Assembly (NCBI RefSeq): GCF_000429905.1
Contig: NZ_AUCT01000013.1
Location: forward strand, 1 to 64,000
Length of the DNA stretch: 64,000 bases
Direction of reading: 5' to 3'
Source of the DNA: Desulfatibacillum aliphaticivorans DSM 15576
Lineage (GTDB): Bacteria; Desulfobacterota; Desulfobacteria; Desulfobacterales; Desulfatibacillaceae
A program made the position numbers and the translations under genes. Below the pieces are notes generated by a model that was given only the letters and a program-made list of their open reading frames with translations, had not been told where the DNA came from and did not search any database. Shown piece by piece: positions 1 to 8,445 of this stretch (position 1 is its first letter; the number at the start of each line of letters is the position of its first letter).

Positions 1-238
1 GATCGGACGAGGGCGGTTTGCTGGAATTACCGGAGTTCTTGTTGAGCTGGGCTTCCAATTTTTCAATGCGTTTGTTTTGCTGTTGAATGATTTGGCCCTG
101 TTCCTGAACAAGCTGGGTGAGTTGGTCCACGGATTGTTGAAGCTGTTGGACGGTGCGTTCCAGATAGAGCACATACTCACGCATAGGTTGGGGAGTGAGT
201 TGCCAGTCCAGGTCGGATATGGGGCGCTTGGGTTTCAT
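1..238 (-). mobile_element. IS66-family transposase, N-terminal fragment (runs off left edge)
   Basis: Reading the minus strand from an ATG at 238 gives about 79 residues: a short head with DLDW, a glutamine-rich coiled coil (repeated QQ pairs, ending KRIEKLEAQL) and then the motif NKNSGNSSKPPSSD. A leucine-zipper-like head followed by N-S-x-N-S-S-K-P-P-S-S-D is the hallmark of the IS66 TnpC transposase N-terminus. The catalytic DDE domain would lie outside the window, so whether the copy is intact cannot be judged. The ~240 bp between this start and 479 hold no gene; an IS end may lie there but I could not identify an inverted repeat. Confidence 0.75.
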
Positions 239-479
239 GAAACAACCCTAGCACATAACACAGAGGACGTCTAGTAGGAATAATTCCTAAGTAGGACTTT
301 TTTTAGCCCCCTGAACGCTTACTTTTTATTTATGGATCATATTTTTGAAAATACGATCCACAAGTCCCTTTGTGAATAACACAATAGCAACTAAATATAG
401 GCATGGTGCGCCGATAATAACGCTGTGAAAATAATTATACAGCATTGCCTATTGGGCGCAGCGGAACGGATTTACCGTC

Positions 480-1775
480 CTAAAGAACCAAAAGGACCAG
501 CAGGCCGAGAAGGGTGACCGAAAGAAGAATGCCCCCCACCAGGGAGCCGAATTTCCAGCCGCCGGAGTAAACGGCGATGCCGCTCTTGACCACGCTGTTG
601 GAGACCACGGCAATGGTTATGCCGACGGCCCCCACATGCCGGTCGAGGGTGAGGCTTTTCGTCTGCTCCACGATGGAAAGGGTGATGGGGTCCACGTCCG
701 CCAGGCCGCTCACCAGGGAGGCCAGGTACAGGCCCTGGTCGCCCAGGGCGTTCTGGGCGATCTTAGCCGCAAAGAGGATTCCCACGAAAACCAGGGCGAA
801 CTTGAGGGCAGGCCCAATGGAAAAGGGGTTGGAAAGGGTCAGTTCATCGGCTTCAGTGCGTTTGCCGGCCGTCCCCTGGTTATGGGCGCCGCGCCACAGG
901 AAGATGGAGGCGATGAAGGCCCCTGCCATCATGGCGCCGATGGACCAGACCAGTTCCCGGGTCAGGGCGCGATCCAGGATGAAAACCACCATTAGAACCC
1001 GTGCGAACATGGTGGCATTTGCAATGACCGTGGCCATGGCGCAGGCTTTCCTTAAAGCCGGGGCGCTCTTGGCCTGGGCCGCCATGGAGGCCGTCACCGC
1101 CGTGGAAGAGGTGAGCCCTCCGAACAGCCCGGTTATTCCCAAGCCCCGCTGGGCTCCGAGAAACTTGGTGCAGAAATACCCCACAAAGCTGATGCCCGAG
1201 ATCAGGATCACCAAAAATGTCACCTTGTAGGGATTGAAAACATCATAAGGCCCGATGGTGCGGTTGGGAATGAGGGGAAGAAGGATGAGGATGATGACCA
1301 GGAACTTAAGCGTGTCAGTGAACTCGATGCGCTTGAGCTTCCCCAGCAGCTTGGGCATATTGCCTTTCATGGCCAGGAGTATGGTGATGATCAGGGCCAG
1401 CACCACGGCCGAGTGGGCTTGGTGATAGCATAATGCGCCAAGGGCCGCACAGACCACTCCGGCGATTTCCGTGGTGATGCCCGGATCCGGGTCCCGGTCG
1501 AGGACGTATTTCAAGGCCAGAAAAAGGATCAGACCGGCCAGGATGACCGGCGCGGCAAAGGAGTATTCATTGCCCAGAAGGGCTGCGGCGAACCCGCCCA
1601 GAGAGAGAATGGAAAAGGTGCGCACGCCCAGGAGGGTGTTGGGCGGGCCTTCTTCCTCCTCCCCTGGCTTGTCGCAGCTCTTGGACGAGGGAGCCAGGCT
1701 CCGTTCCAGCCCAATTAAGATGCCTATTCCCAGCGCGTACAGGATTTTTTCAAAAGTCGCCCAGTCCAGATCCAT
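480..1775 (-). CDS. MgtC/SapB-DUF4010 family integral membrane protein
   Basis: A 431-residue, strongly hydrophobic protein with roughly a dozen predicted membrane segments. The N-terminal part (about 8-140) has the MgtC-type pattern ALGIGILIGLER followed by GVRTFSILSLGG; the rest (about 170-430) fits the DUF4010 extension, with GLTSSTAVTASMA and a long hydrophobic C-terminus. MgtC proteins are linked to magnesium homeostasis and to regulation of other membrane proteins, but the DUF4010 type has no firmly known substrate, so only inner-membrane location is safe. It stands alone between the IS fragment and the regulator gene; no operon partner is seen. Confidence 0.8.
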   Translation of the reverse strand: MDLDWATFEKILYALGIGILIGLERSLAPSSKSCDKPGEEEEGPPNTLLGVRTFSILSLGGFAAALLGNEYSFAAPVILAGLILFLALKYVLDRDPDPGITTEIAGVVCAALGALCYHQAHSAVVLALIITILLAMKGNMPKLLGKLKRIEFTDTLKFLVIILILLPLIPNRTIGPYDVFNPYKVTFLVILISGISFVGYFCTKFLGAQRGLGITGLFGGLTSSTAVTASMAAQAKSAPALRKACAMATVIANATMFARVLMVVFILDRALTRELVWSIGAMMAGAFIASIFLWRGAHNQGTAGKRTEADELTLSNPFSIGPALKFALVFVGILFAAKIAQNALGDQGLYLASLVSGLADVDPITLSIVEQTKSLTLDRHVGAVGITIAVVSNSVVKSGIAVYSGGWKFGSLVGGILLSVTLLGLLVLLVL

Positions 1776-1956
1776 AAATCAACCTTCCCTCTTTTTTATC
1801 CCAGATTAAGAGATCTTCCCCTTGAAAAATGTTAAGCTGGTTAGGATTTCATCAGCTATCATATTCCAACAGGCAAAACAACATAATGAAAACCCGTTTT
1901 TGGGCGGCACGCTTCTTTCGTTGAAGCTCAGAAACTCGTCTATATTCCTCATTTAA

Positions 1957-1977
1957 CTGTTGCAAATTTTGCAACAG
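1957..1977. promoter_or_regulatory. Perfect inverted repeat (10-bp arms, 1-nt centre)
   Basis: Arms CTGTTGCAAA and TTTGCAACAG around a single T. It sits just past the stop codon of the sigma54 regulator and before the MgtC-like gene, and lacks a good T-run, so it is more like a protein-binding dyad than an intrinsic terminator. No regulator is assigned. Confidence 0.4.
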
Positions 1978-2003
1978 GCGCCTCCCGAAATATCCGTAAT
2001 TCA

Positions 2004-3581
2004 TTATAAATTGGATTGATACTTGTCTTTGACCTCTTTCAGCTTAAAGGGAATGCCCAGCTTTTTCATCTTAGTGCGAAGCGTGCTTGGATTGACGTCC
2101 AGGATTTTTGCGGCGCCGTTGGGCCCGTTGATCCTGCCTTTGGTCAGGGCCAAAACGTTTTCTATGTGGTCCGCCACCACGGTTTCTAAAGGAAGAGGTG
2201 TTTTGGATTTTTCCTTGTACGCCCCGAATTTCGCCCCTCCCTCGGTTTTGGCGATGTTCAGGTTTTTGAACGACAAGGCGCCGCCGTCCCACAAAATAAG
2301 GGCCCTTTCTATGATGTTCTCCAACTCGCGCACGTTGCCGGGCCAGTGGTAGTTCATGAGGTGGTAAATGGCTTTGTTGTCCAGCTTGGGGGCGGGATAT
2401 ATTTTCAGGTCCCGGGATTTTTTCCGGATAAAATGGTCGGTGAGGGCGGGGATGTCATTTGTCCTGGTGCGCAACGGAGGGACGACAATGGGAAACACGT
2501 TGATCCTGTAATACAAATCCTCCCGGAACGTCCCTTCGGAAACCATCCTGGCCAGGTTCCGGTGAGTGGCCGCAATAATCCGTGCGTTCACCTTAATGGA
2601 CTTGGACCCGCCCACCCGCTCGATTTCCTGGCTCTGGAGCACGCGCAAAAGCTTGACCTGGATGTCCGGCTTCAACTCCCCTATTTCGTCCAAAAAAATC
2701 GTCCCGTGATGGGCGCGTTCAAAGCGCCCTTTTCGCCTTTCGGAGGCGCCGGTGAAGGCTCCGGCTTCATGGCCGAAAAGCTCGCTTTCCACCAGGGTTT
2801 CCGGTATGGCGCCGCAATTGACGATAATCAGCGGCCCGTCCTTCCGGGGGGACATGGAATGGATGGCGTTGGCGATCAACTCTTTGCCCACCCCTGTCTC
2901 TCCGTTTATCAATACAGGGGTGTTTTGCGGAGCGATGAGGTTGATCATTTTCACCACGTCCCGAAGGCCCTGGTTGCGCCCGATTATCTCGTTGGGGGTG
3001 ATCCGCTTTTTCTGAAGTTCAAGCCGATCATCCAGAATGCTTTTTAATTTGACGACCTCCTGCATGAGGAGCAGATTGCCCACAGCCATGGAGAAAGGAA
3101 TCTTCAGCAGGGAAAAAAGCTCCAGCTCCCCTTGCGTATAGCGGTCCCTGCCATGGGCCGCGACGGTGACGGAGCCAAAGCGCTTCCCCTCCCTTTTAAG
3201 AAACATGGAAATACTGGAGTAATTCCGCCCGGTGAACGCCAGCAGCGTTTCACTGATCGGGTCCTCTTCCGGCCGATTGATAATCCGGATGTCCGGGAGG
3301 GTTTGGCTCCTTAAAAAATCCCGCGTCTTCGGGGGCATCAGGAGTATGGCCTCCTTCATTTCCTCGGGGAAGCCGCCCGATATTGGGTTTTCTTCGTCCC
3401 GGGGCTGCCAGACAATCGTCCGAATGGATTTTAAGGACGGCTCCAATAGCTGGATCGCCAAACCATCCGCGGGCATGTATTTCGCCAACACAAGCAGGCA
3501 ATGATGGATGACGGCCTCAAGCTCCCCGTCCTCGCCCAGGGCCTGGGTCGTCTCCCGATAAAAGGCGTCCGCTTTGACCAT
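2004..3581 (-). CDS. Sigma54-dependent enhancer-binding transcriptional regulator (GAF-AAA+-Fis)
   Basis: 525 residues. The N-terminal ~170 residues look like a GAF sensor domain, which would bind a small effector. The central AAA+ domain carries Walker A GETGVGKE (227-234), the sigma54-contact loop GAFTGA (274-279) and Walker B GTIFLDEIGE (293-302); the arginine-finger region and the R-x-N-D-I sensor region follow. The C-terminus (about 470-520) is a Fis-type helix-turn-helix with NGAAKILDVNPSTLR. Such proteins activate RNA polymerase-sigma54 at a distance. The gene is transcribed away from the acyl-CoA dehydrogenase/mutase operon, and a good sigma54 promoter (3838-3853) faces that operon, so this protein is very likely its activator. 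There is no response-regulator receiver domain, so the signal is probably a metabolite. Confidence 0.93.
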   Translation of the reverse strand: MVKADAFYRETTQALGEDGELEAVIHHCLLVLAKYMPADGLAIQLLEPSLKSIRTIVWQPRDEENPISGGFPEEMKEAILLMPPKTRDFLRSQTLPDIRIINRPEEDPISETLLAFTGRNYSSISMFLKREGKRFGSVTVAAHGRDRYTQGELELFSLLKIPFSMAVGNLLLMQEVVKLKSILDDRLELQKKRITPNEIIGRNQGLRDVVKMINLIAPQNTPVLINGETGVGKELIANAIHSMSPRKDGPLIIVNCGAIPETLVESELFGHEAGAFTGASERRKGRFERAHHGTIFLDEIGELKPDIQVKLLRVLQSQEIERVGGSKSIKVNARIIAATHRNLARMVSEGTFREDLYYRINVFPIVVPPLRTRTNDIPALTDHFIRKKSRDLKIYPAPKLDNKAIYHLMNYHWPGNVRELENIIERALILWDGGALSFKNLNIAKTEGGAKFGAYKEKSKTPLPLETVVADHIENVLALTKGRINGPNGAAKILDVNPSTLRTKMKKLGIPFKLKEVKDKYQSNL

Positions 3582-3725
3582 GCACCCTCTCCTTTGTTAT
3601 TGATTGCCCTTATATATATCAAAAATGCGGAATAAAGCAAATATATCTTTCTTTTGATTGATTATTCTTCATAAATAATAGGAGTTTATCGAGAAAATAT
3701 TAATAGAACTGAGATAGATTGACAT

Positions 3726-3769
3726 ATTTATGCAATAACGCGCTTTTATTTACTTTATACCGCATAAAT
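3726..3769. promoter_or_regulatory. Candidate upstream activator site: spaced inverted repeat
   Basis: ATTTATGC (3726-3733) and GCATAAAT (3762-3769) form an 8-bp inverted repeat in the AT-rich 330-bp gap between the divergent regulator and operon. It lies about 70-110 bp upstream of the sigma54 core promoter, the usual distance for an enhancer. Assignment is inference. Confidence 0.35.
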
Positions 3770-3783
3770 TTTCATCCCAAAAA

Positions 3784-3799
3784 CTTATGGCGCTATAAG
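3784..3799. promoter_or_regulatory. Candidate upstream activator site: 16-bp near-palindrome
   Basis: CTTATGGCGCTATAAG is palindromic except for one mismatched pair and lies about 40 bp upstream of the sigma54 -24 element. It may be a second binding site for the divergent regulator, or a half of its enhancer array. Confidence 0.35.
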
Positions 3800-3837
3800 C
3801 AACTTTTAATATTAGCAATAATAATATAGCCGCTTGC

Positions 3838-3853
3838 TGGCATAATCTCTGCA
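3838..3853 (+). promoter_or_regulatory. Sigma54 (-24/-12) promoter of the mutase operon
   Basis: TGGCATAATCTCTGCA matches the consensus TGGCAC-N5-TTGCA with the exact GG-to-GC spacing; the two differences (C to T, T to C) are common substitutions. It is 58 bp upstream of the first operon start codon and next to a divergent sigma54 activator gene. Confidence 0.8.
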
Positions 3854-3910
3854 GAACAGTCAAAAAGGCCCTCTTAACCTATCTTTTAATCAACCTCAAC
3901 AGGAGCGGTT

Positions 3911-5128
3911 ATGGATTACAACCTGACGAAGCAGCAGATTGCCTTAAAAAAGGAGTTTGAACATTTTTTTCAGGAGGAAATGAAAAAAGCGCCGCCGGAG
4001 TACTGGCAAAGCGGGCAGTTTGAAACGGTCTACATCTCGGATGCCGGGTGGGAATTTTATAAATACATGAAGGGCAGATACGCCGAAAAAGGCTGGGCCG
4101 CCCTGGCCTGGCCCATAGAATACGGCGGCGCCGGCCTCACCTTGATGGAGCAGTTGCTGTTTGACGAAGCCCAGTCATTATACGGGGCGCCCCGCGACAT
4201 CTACGGCATCCGAATGTTCGGGCAAGCCGTCCTGGTGTTCGCCACGGAGGAGCAAAGGAAAAGGATTCTGCCCCCCATTGTCAGCGGGGAAATTCAGTAC
4301 TGCCAGGGCTGGAGCGAGCCTAATGCGGGCTCCGACCTTGCGGCCTTGACCACAACCGCTGTTCGGGACGGGAATGAATATGTGGTCAACGGCCAGAAAA
4401 CATGGACCAGCGGGGCGCATCGCTCGGACAAAATTTTTCTGCTTGCCAGGACGGACCCGAATTCCTCGCGGGGGGAAGGGCTTTCGGTGTTCAACGTGGA
4501 TTTGAAGCTGCCCGGGATAGAAATCAGGCCGGTCCATTTTATGAACGGGGATCATGTTTTCAATGAAGTCTATTTTACGGACGTCAGGGTTCCCGCATCC
4601 GAACTCATTGGGGGGGAGGAAAACGACGGCTGGCGTCAGACCCGGGCCACCATGAATTTCGAGCGGTCCCTGATAGCATTTTTCGCTGGGACCAGGCGGC
4701 GTCTGGACGAATTTATCGAATATGTAAAGACAACCAAGCGCGACGGCCGCTATCTGGCGGAAAACCCCATCATCCGGCATAAGATCGCACAACTCCATGT
4801 GGACATCGAAGTGGGGCGCTCTCTTGCTTATTCCACGGCGTTCGCCGAGTTAAGCGGGAACATGCTTTTTTCCGCGGCCGCGGCGTCGGAATCCCGCGTT
4901 TTCGGCGGCGAGTTGTACCAACGGGTTGCCAACGTGACTACTGAAATCATGGGCCTTTACGGGCAGGTGGAGTCTTCCAGGTGGGCCCCCCTCCATGGCA
5001 TTGCCAGCGACGGCTATCAATTTAACATCGGATTCAACATAGGCGGCGGAACCTCGGAAATACAGCGCAACATCATTGCCTGGATCGGCCTGGGAATGCC
5101 CAGACTCAAAACCGTCAAAACCAAATAA
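3911..5128 (+). CDS. Acyl-CoA dehydrogenase, catalytic-type subunit
   Basis: 405 residues, full length for an FAD-dependent acyl-CoA dehydrogenase. The flavin/substrate loop reads YCQGWSEPNAGSD (about 130-142). The C-terminal motif GGGTSEIQRN (378-387) has glycine where medium-chain enzymes have the catalytic Glu; instead a Glu is present at position 251 in NFERSLIA, the site used by isovaleryl- and long-chain-type enzymes and by FadE proteins of steroid catabolism. So this subunit should be active. First gene of the sigma54-driven operon, followed after 11 bp by a second dehydrogenase-like gene lacking that residue, suggesting a heteromeric enzyme. The preceding AGGAGCGGTT supplies the ribosome site. 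The substrate is unknown; a branched or alicyclic acyl-CoA is inferred from context. Confidence 0.9.
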   Translation: MDYNLTKQQIALKKEFEHFFQEEMKKAPPEYWQSGQFETVYISDAGWEFYKYMKGRYAEKGWAALAWPIEYGGAGLTLMEQLLFDEAQSLYGAPRDIYGIRMFGQAVLVFATEEQRKRILPPIVSGEIQYCQGWSEPNAGSDLAALTTTAVRDGNEYVVNGQKTWTSGAHRSDKIFLLARTDPNSSRGEGLSVFNVDLKLPGIEIRPVHFMNGDHVFNEVYFTDVRVPASELIGGEENDGWRQTRATMNFERSLIAFFAGTRRRLDEFIEYVKTTKRDGRYLAENPIIRHKIAQLHVDIEVGRSLAYSTAFAELSGNMLFSAAAASESRVFGGELYQRVANVTTEIMGLYGQVESSRWAPLHGIASDGYQFNIGFNIGGGTSEIQRNIIAWIGLGMPRLKTVKTK

Positions 5129-5139
5129 GGGGGGTGCTC

Positions 5140-6255
5140 ATGGATCTTTCTTTCAGTTCGACTCAGAAGCTGCTGCGGGATTCCGCGGCCAAATTTTTAT
5201 CCGCGGAATGTCCTTACGCCCGGGTCAAGGAAATAGAAGATTCCGAGCAGGGATACGATCCTGTAATCTGGGCCCAAATGGCCGACCTGGGCTGGCTGGG
5301 ATGCGCTTTGCCCGAGGAGTACGGCGGCACGGCCAGTTCGTTTGTGGACCTCATCATCATTCAGGAAGAGATCGGCAGGCGCCTGGCGCCCAGCCCCTTT
5401 TTCTCCACCGTGGTCCAGTGCAGCGAACTCATCCGGGCAGGAGGAAGCGAGGAGCAAAAATCCGAACTGCTCAACGCCATCGCCGAGGGCAGGTTGATTA
5501 TGTCCCTGGCCCAATACGAGCCGGAGGCCAGCTACCTGGAATCGGGCATAAAAATGCAGGCCACTCCCCAGGGAGATCAATATATTCTCAGCGGCGTCAA
5601 AATGTTCGCCATGGACGCCAATATTTGCGGCAAGCTGATCACGGCGGCACGAGTTCCGGATATGGGCGTCACCCTTTTCCTGGTGGACGCGGATCATCCG
5701 GATATTTCCATCTCCAAAATTCCTACCATTGGAAAAGACAACGCCTGTGAGGTCATCCTGAATAACGCGGCGGTTCCCAAGTCTGACGTCATCGGGGAGG
5801 TCGGCGACGGGTGGGAGCTTCTTGAAAAAATGAACGCCAAAGCCGCCGTTGCAAAGGCCGCCGAGATGGTGGGCGGCAGCAAGGCCTGCGTGACTATGGC
5901 CGGCGAATACGCCAAAATGCGGGAGCAGTACGGCGTCCCCATCGGGGGCAATCAGGCCATCCAGCATTATCTGGCCAACATGCTCGTGGCCTACGACACC
6001 AGCTACAGCTATTTGTATCAGGTGGCCTGCATGGTTGATGAGGGCAGGGACTTCGCCTTGGAGGCCTCTACGCTCAAGGCTTGCTGCAACCAGAATTACA
6101 AGTTCATCAGCGAACGCGCCGTCCAAATACACGGGGCCATCGGAACAACCAGAGAATGCGACATCAGCCTGTTTTACCGAAAGGCCAAAGCGTGCGAATA
6201 CGCCTGCGGCGACACCTTTCTGCATTTGGATAACATAGCTGACAGCCTGCTCTAA
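5140..6255 (+). CDS. Acyl-CoA dehydrogenase-like subunit without catalytic glutamate
   Basis: About 371 residues from the ATG at 5140, chosen because AAGGGGGG ends 5 bp before it (a GTG two codons upstream is less likely). Acyl-CoA dehydrogenase fold features are visible: EEYGGTASSFVDL near residue 60, REQYGVPIGGNQAIQH (about 260) and the C-terminal AVQIHGAIGTTRECD. At the two positions where the family places its catalytic Glu, this protein has Lys (in MNAKAAV) and Cys (in YACGD) by my alignment. Such inactive-looking partners are known from alpha2-beta2 dehydrogenases of steroid degradation, where the second subunit still shapes the FAD and CoA sites. Its position directly after the catalytic-type subunit supports that arrangement. 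Confidence 0.85.
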   Translation: MDLSFSSTQKLLRDSAAKFLSAECPYARVKEIEDSEQGYDPVIWAQMADLGWLGCALPEEYGGTASSFVDLIIIQEEIGRRLAPSPFFSTVVQCSELIRAGGSEEQKSELLNAIAEGRLIMSLAQYEPEASYLESGIKMQATPQGDQYILSGVKMFAMDANICGKLITAARVPDMGVTLFLVDADHPDISISKIPTIGKDNACEVILNNAAVPKSDVIGEVGDGWELLEKMNAKAAVAKAAEMVGGSKACVTMAGEYAKMREQYGVPIGGNQAIQHYLANMLVAYDTSYSYLYQVACMVDEGRDFALEASTLKACCNQNYKFISERAVQIHGAIGTTRECDISLFYRKAKACEYACGDTFLHLDNIADSLL

Positions 6256-6336
6256 GTAGCCCCGGCTTGCTGCGGGGGACGTCATTTCAAAACAGGAACA
6301 CGGATATTTTCAGCAATTATCCGGAAAGAGGGAGCT

Positions 6337-8031
6337 ATGAAAAAAGACACTGTCCAACTCGACCGCCATGCCGGCGGATTGGTAAGATGGGCGACTCAAG
6401 GCCATATTGAAGTCAAGGAATTTTACACGCCGGAGGATGTCGCAGATCACTCCTATGAGGAAACCCTTGGAGACCCGGGCCAATATCCTTACACGCGGGG
6501 ACTGTACCAAAGCATGTACCGGGACCGGCTTTGGCTTAAATCGTTCATCGTGGGCTATGCGACGGTGGAGGAGACCAACGAAGCCTTCAAAAAATACATT
6601 GCCGCCGGGATGAACGACTTAAGAATCGGCGGCGATTTGAACGCCCAGGTGGGGCTGGACCCGGATCATCCTTCCGCGTTCAACTCCATTTCGTGCGCCG
6701 GCCCCACCGTGCCCGGGCTGTACCGGTTCGAAAAAATTCTTGAGGGCATTGATCTGGAGCAGGGGGTGTACGAACTGGGCGACGCCAGCCCTTCCAGTTG
6801 CCTGTTTCGTTACTCCATGCTGCTGGCTTTGATGGAAAACCAGGAAAAGGACATCAGCAGAATTCGGGGGAACGCCGTCAACGACCCCATCCGGTCCAAG
6901 CTGGTATTCGGCATCCGCGATTTCACCACGGAAATCAATAAACGCATCTGCCTGGATTTTATCGAATTCTCGAAGAAGCATACGCCCAAATGGCACCCAT
7001 TCTCACCCAACGGGGTGGACCTGAACCAGTCCGGCATGGACGCCGTGGCGGAAGTGGGCGGCGTTCTGGCTTTGGGCGAGGCCGTCTGCCGGGAGCTGCA
7101 AAACTCACGGGGCATATCCGTAGACGAATTCGGACCCATGGTGTTTTCCATGGACGCGGATTCGGATTTTTTTGAAACCATTGCAAAATTCCGGGTCGCC
7201 CGAAGGATGTGGGCCAGGATCGCGAAGGAGAAGCTGGGCGCGAAGACGGAAAGGGCCATGAAGTTGAAGATAGGCATCAGGACTTCGGGGCTTTCCCTCC
7301 AGGAGCAGAACCCCCTGAACAACGCCGCCCGGATCACCTTGCAAATTCTAAGCTGCGTTTTTGGGGGCGTTAACTCCCTGGACTCGTCGTGCATGGACGA
7401 AGCCCTGGGGCTGCCATCCTTCGAAGCCAGGATGTTCAGCTTGAACGCCCAGCACATCGTAACCCATGAAGCGAATATTCCCATGGTTGCGGACCCGCTT
7501 GGCGGATCCTACTACCTGGAGTGGCTGACAAACAAAATCGAATCGGACGTCACTGCCTATATGGCGGAAATGGAGGCCAACGGCGGAATATTCGAATGCA
7601 TGGAAAACGATTGGCTAAAAGGCAAGATGCTGGAAAACCGCAGGAAAGTCCAGAAGGAGAGGCAGGACGGCAAACGGCTGATCATCGGTGTGGACGCGTT
7701 CAAATACCCGGAGGGGCCCATCAATCAGGCGATCATCGATTCCGCTTACCATGCGCCGCCCCTGGACGTGCGCATGAAAGTCCTGGCCGAGTTGAAGGAG
7801 TTCCGGGAAAGCAGGGATCCGGAAAAACTGAAACAAGGGTTAAAGGCCGTTTATCTGGCGTCCAAGCATGGCGAGAACGTCGTCAGGCCAATCATAGACG
7901 CCATCAAGGCCGGAATGACGCTTGGCGAGATGGTGGGCGTGATAAGGCTTGGTTACAGCCTGCCGTACGACAACCTCAATCAAATCGACACGCCTGAATA
8001 CGTCAAAGTAATGCTCAAGGAGGCCAATTGA
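6337..8031 (+). CDS. Divergent B12-dependent acyl-CoA mutase, large (catalytic) subunit
   Basis: 564 residues, the usual length of a methylmalonyl-CoA mutase alpha domain without the B12 domain. Family landmarks are clear: PYTRGLYQSMY (51-61), DPDHP (108-112), TSGLSLQEQNPLNN, MDEALGLP and ADPLGGSYYLEWLT. Aligned to the Propionibacterium enzyme, Tyr89 is kept (Y61), but Arg207, which holds the substrate carboxylate, is Phe (F191); Gln197 is Val (V181); Thr195 is Asn (N179); and catalytic His244 is Asp (D228). It therefore should not act on methylmalonyl-CoA. Isobutyryl-CoA- and 2-hydroxyisobutyryl-CoA-type mutases also change the Tyr/Arg pair, but to other residues. The next gene supplies the B12 domain and the one after a GTPase chaperone. 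Likely role: a radical carbon-skeleton rearrangement of an unusual acyl-CoA. A GAGGGAG ribosome site precedes the ATG. Confidence 0.88.
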   Translation: MKKDTVQLDRHAGGLVRWATQGHIEVKEFYTPEDVADHSYEETLGDPGQYPYTRGLYQSMYRDRLWLKSFIVGYATVEETNEAFKKYIAAGMNDLRIGGDLNAQVGLDPDHPSAFNSISCAGPTVPGLYRFEKILEGIDLEQGVYELGDASPSSCLFRYSMLLALMENQEKDISRIRGNAVNDPIRSKLVFGIRDFTTEINKRICLDFIEFSKKHTPKWHPFSPNGVDLNQSGMDAVAEVGGVLALGEAVCRELQNSRGISVDEFGPMVFSMDADSDFFETIAKFRVARRMWARIAKEKLGAKTERAMKLKIGIRTSGLSLQEQNPLNNAARITLQILSCVFGGVNSLDSSCMDEALGLPSFEARMFSLNAQHIVTHEANIPMVADPLGGSYYLEWLTNKIESDVTAYMAEMEANGGIFECMENDWLKGKMLENRRKVQKERQDGKRLIIGVDAFKYPEGPINQAIIDSAYHAPPLDVRMKVLAELKEFRESRDPEKLKQGLKAVYLASKHGENVVRPIIDAIKAGMTLGEMVGVIRLGYSLPYDNLNQIDTPEYVKVMLKEAN

Positions 8032-8032
8032 T

Positions 8033-8431
8033 ATGGAAAACAGAAAAATCCGCATACTCATCTCAAAGATCGGGTCGGATATCCATGAATTGGGCGCGTT
8101 CATGCTCCTGAACGCGTTCCGGGACGCCGGCATGGAGGCTATCTACACAGGCCGTTACCAGTCCCCGGCCGGGGTCGCCAAGGCGGCGGTGGCCGAGGAC
8201 GTGGACGTCATTGCCTTGAGCGATCACACAGGCAGCATGCCGATTATCGCGGACTTTGTCATTCAGGAACTCAGAAAACTCGATGCGGACGATATCCACA
8301 TTATCGCCGGCGGGCTTATTTCCACGGACGACGTTAAAAAGCTGGAGGAAATGAACGTCACCGGCAATTACACCGCCGGAACGCCGCTGGATGAAATTAT
8401 CGAACACGTGAGAAAAGTGGTTCGCGCCTGA
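8033..8431 (+). CDS. Acyl-CoA mutase small subunit, cobalamin-binding
   Basis: 132 residues, a stand-alone B12-binding domain. It has the base-off/His-on signature D16-x-H18-x-x-G21, where His18 would be the lower axial cobalt ligand, plus the downstream Ser in ALSDHTG (about residue 63) and the double glycine of IIAGGLI (about 90). Length and motifs match the detached B12 domain of two-subunit mutases. It begins one base after the large-subunit stop, with AAGGAGG inside the preceding gene as ribosome site, so the two chains are made together. The subunit carries the cofactor only; specificity rests with the large subunit. Confidence 0.93.
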   Translation: MENRKIRILISKIGSDIHELGAFMLLNAFRDAGMEAIYTGRYQSPAGVAKAAVAEDVDVIALSDHTGSMPIIADFVIQELRKLDADDIHIIAGGLISTDDVKKLEEMNVTGNYTAGTPLDEIIEHVRKVVRA

Positions 8432-8445
8432 AAGAGAAGCTGAAA

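Noticed and set aside
5197..6285. Minus-strand frame of 362 codons
   Set aside because: Antisense to the second dehydrogenase subunit; low-complexity composition and no ribosome site.
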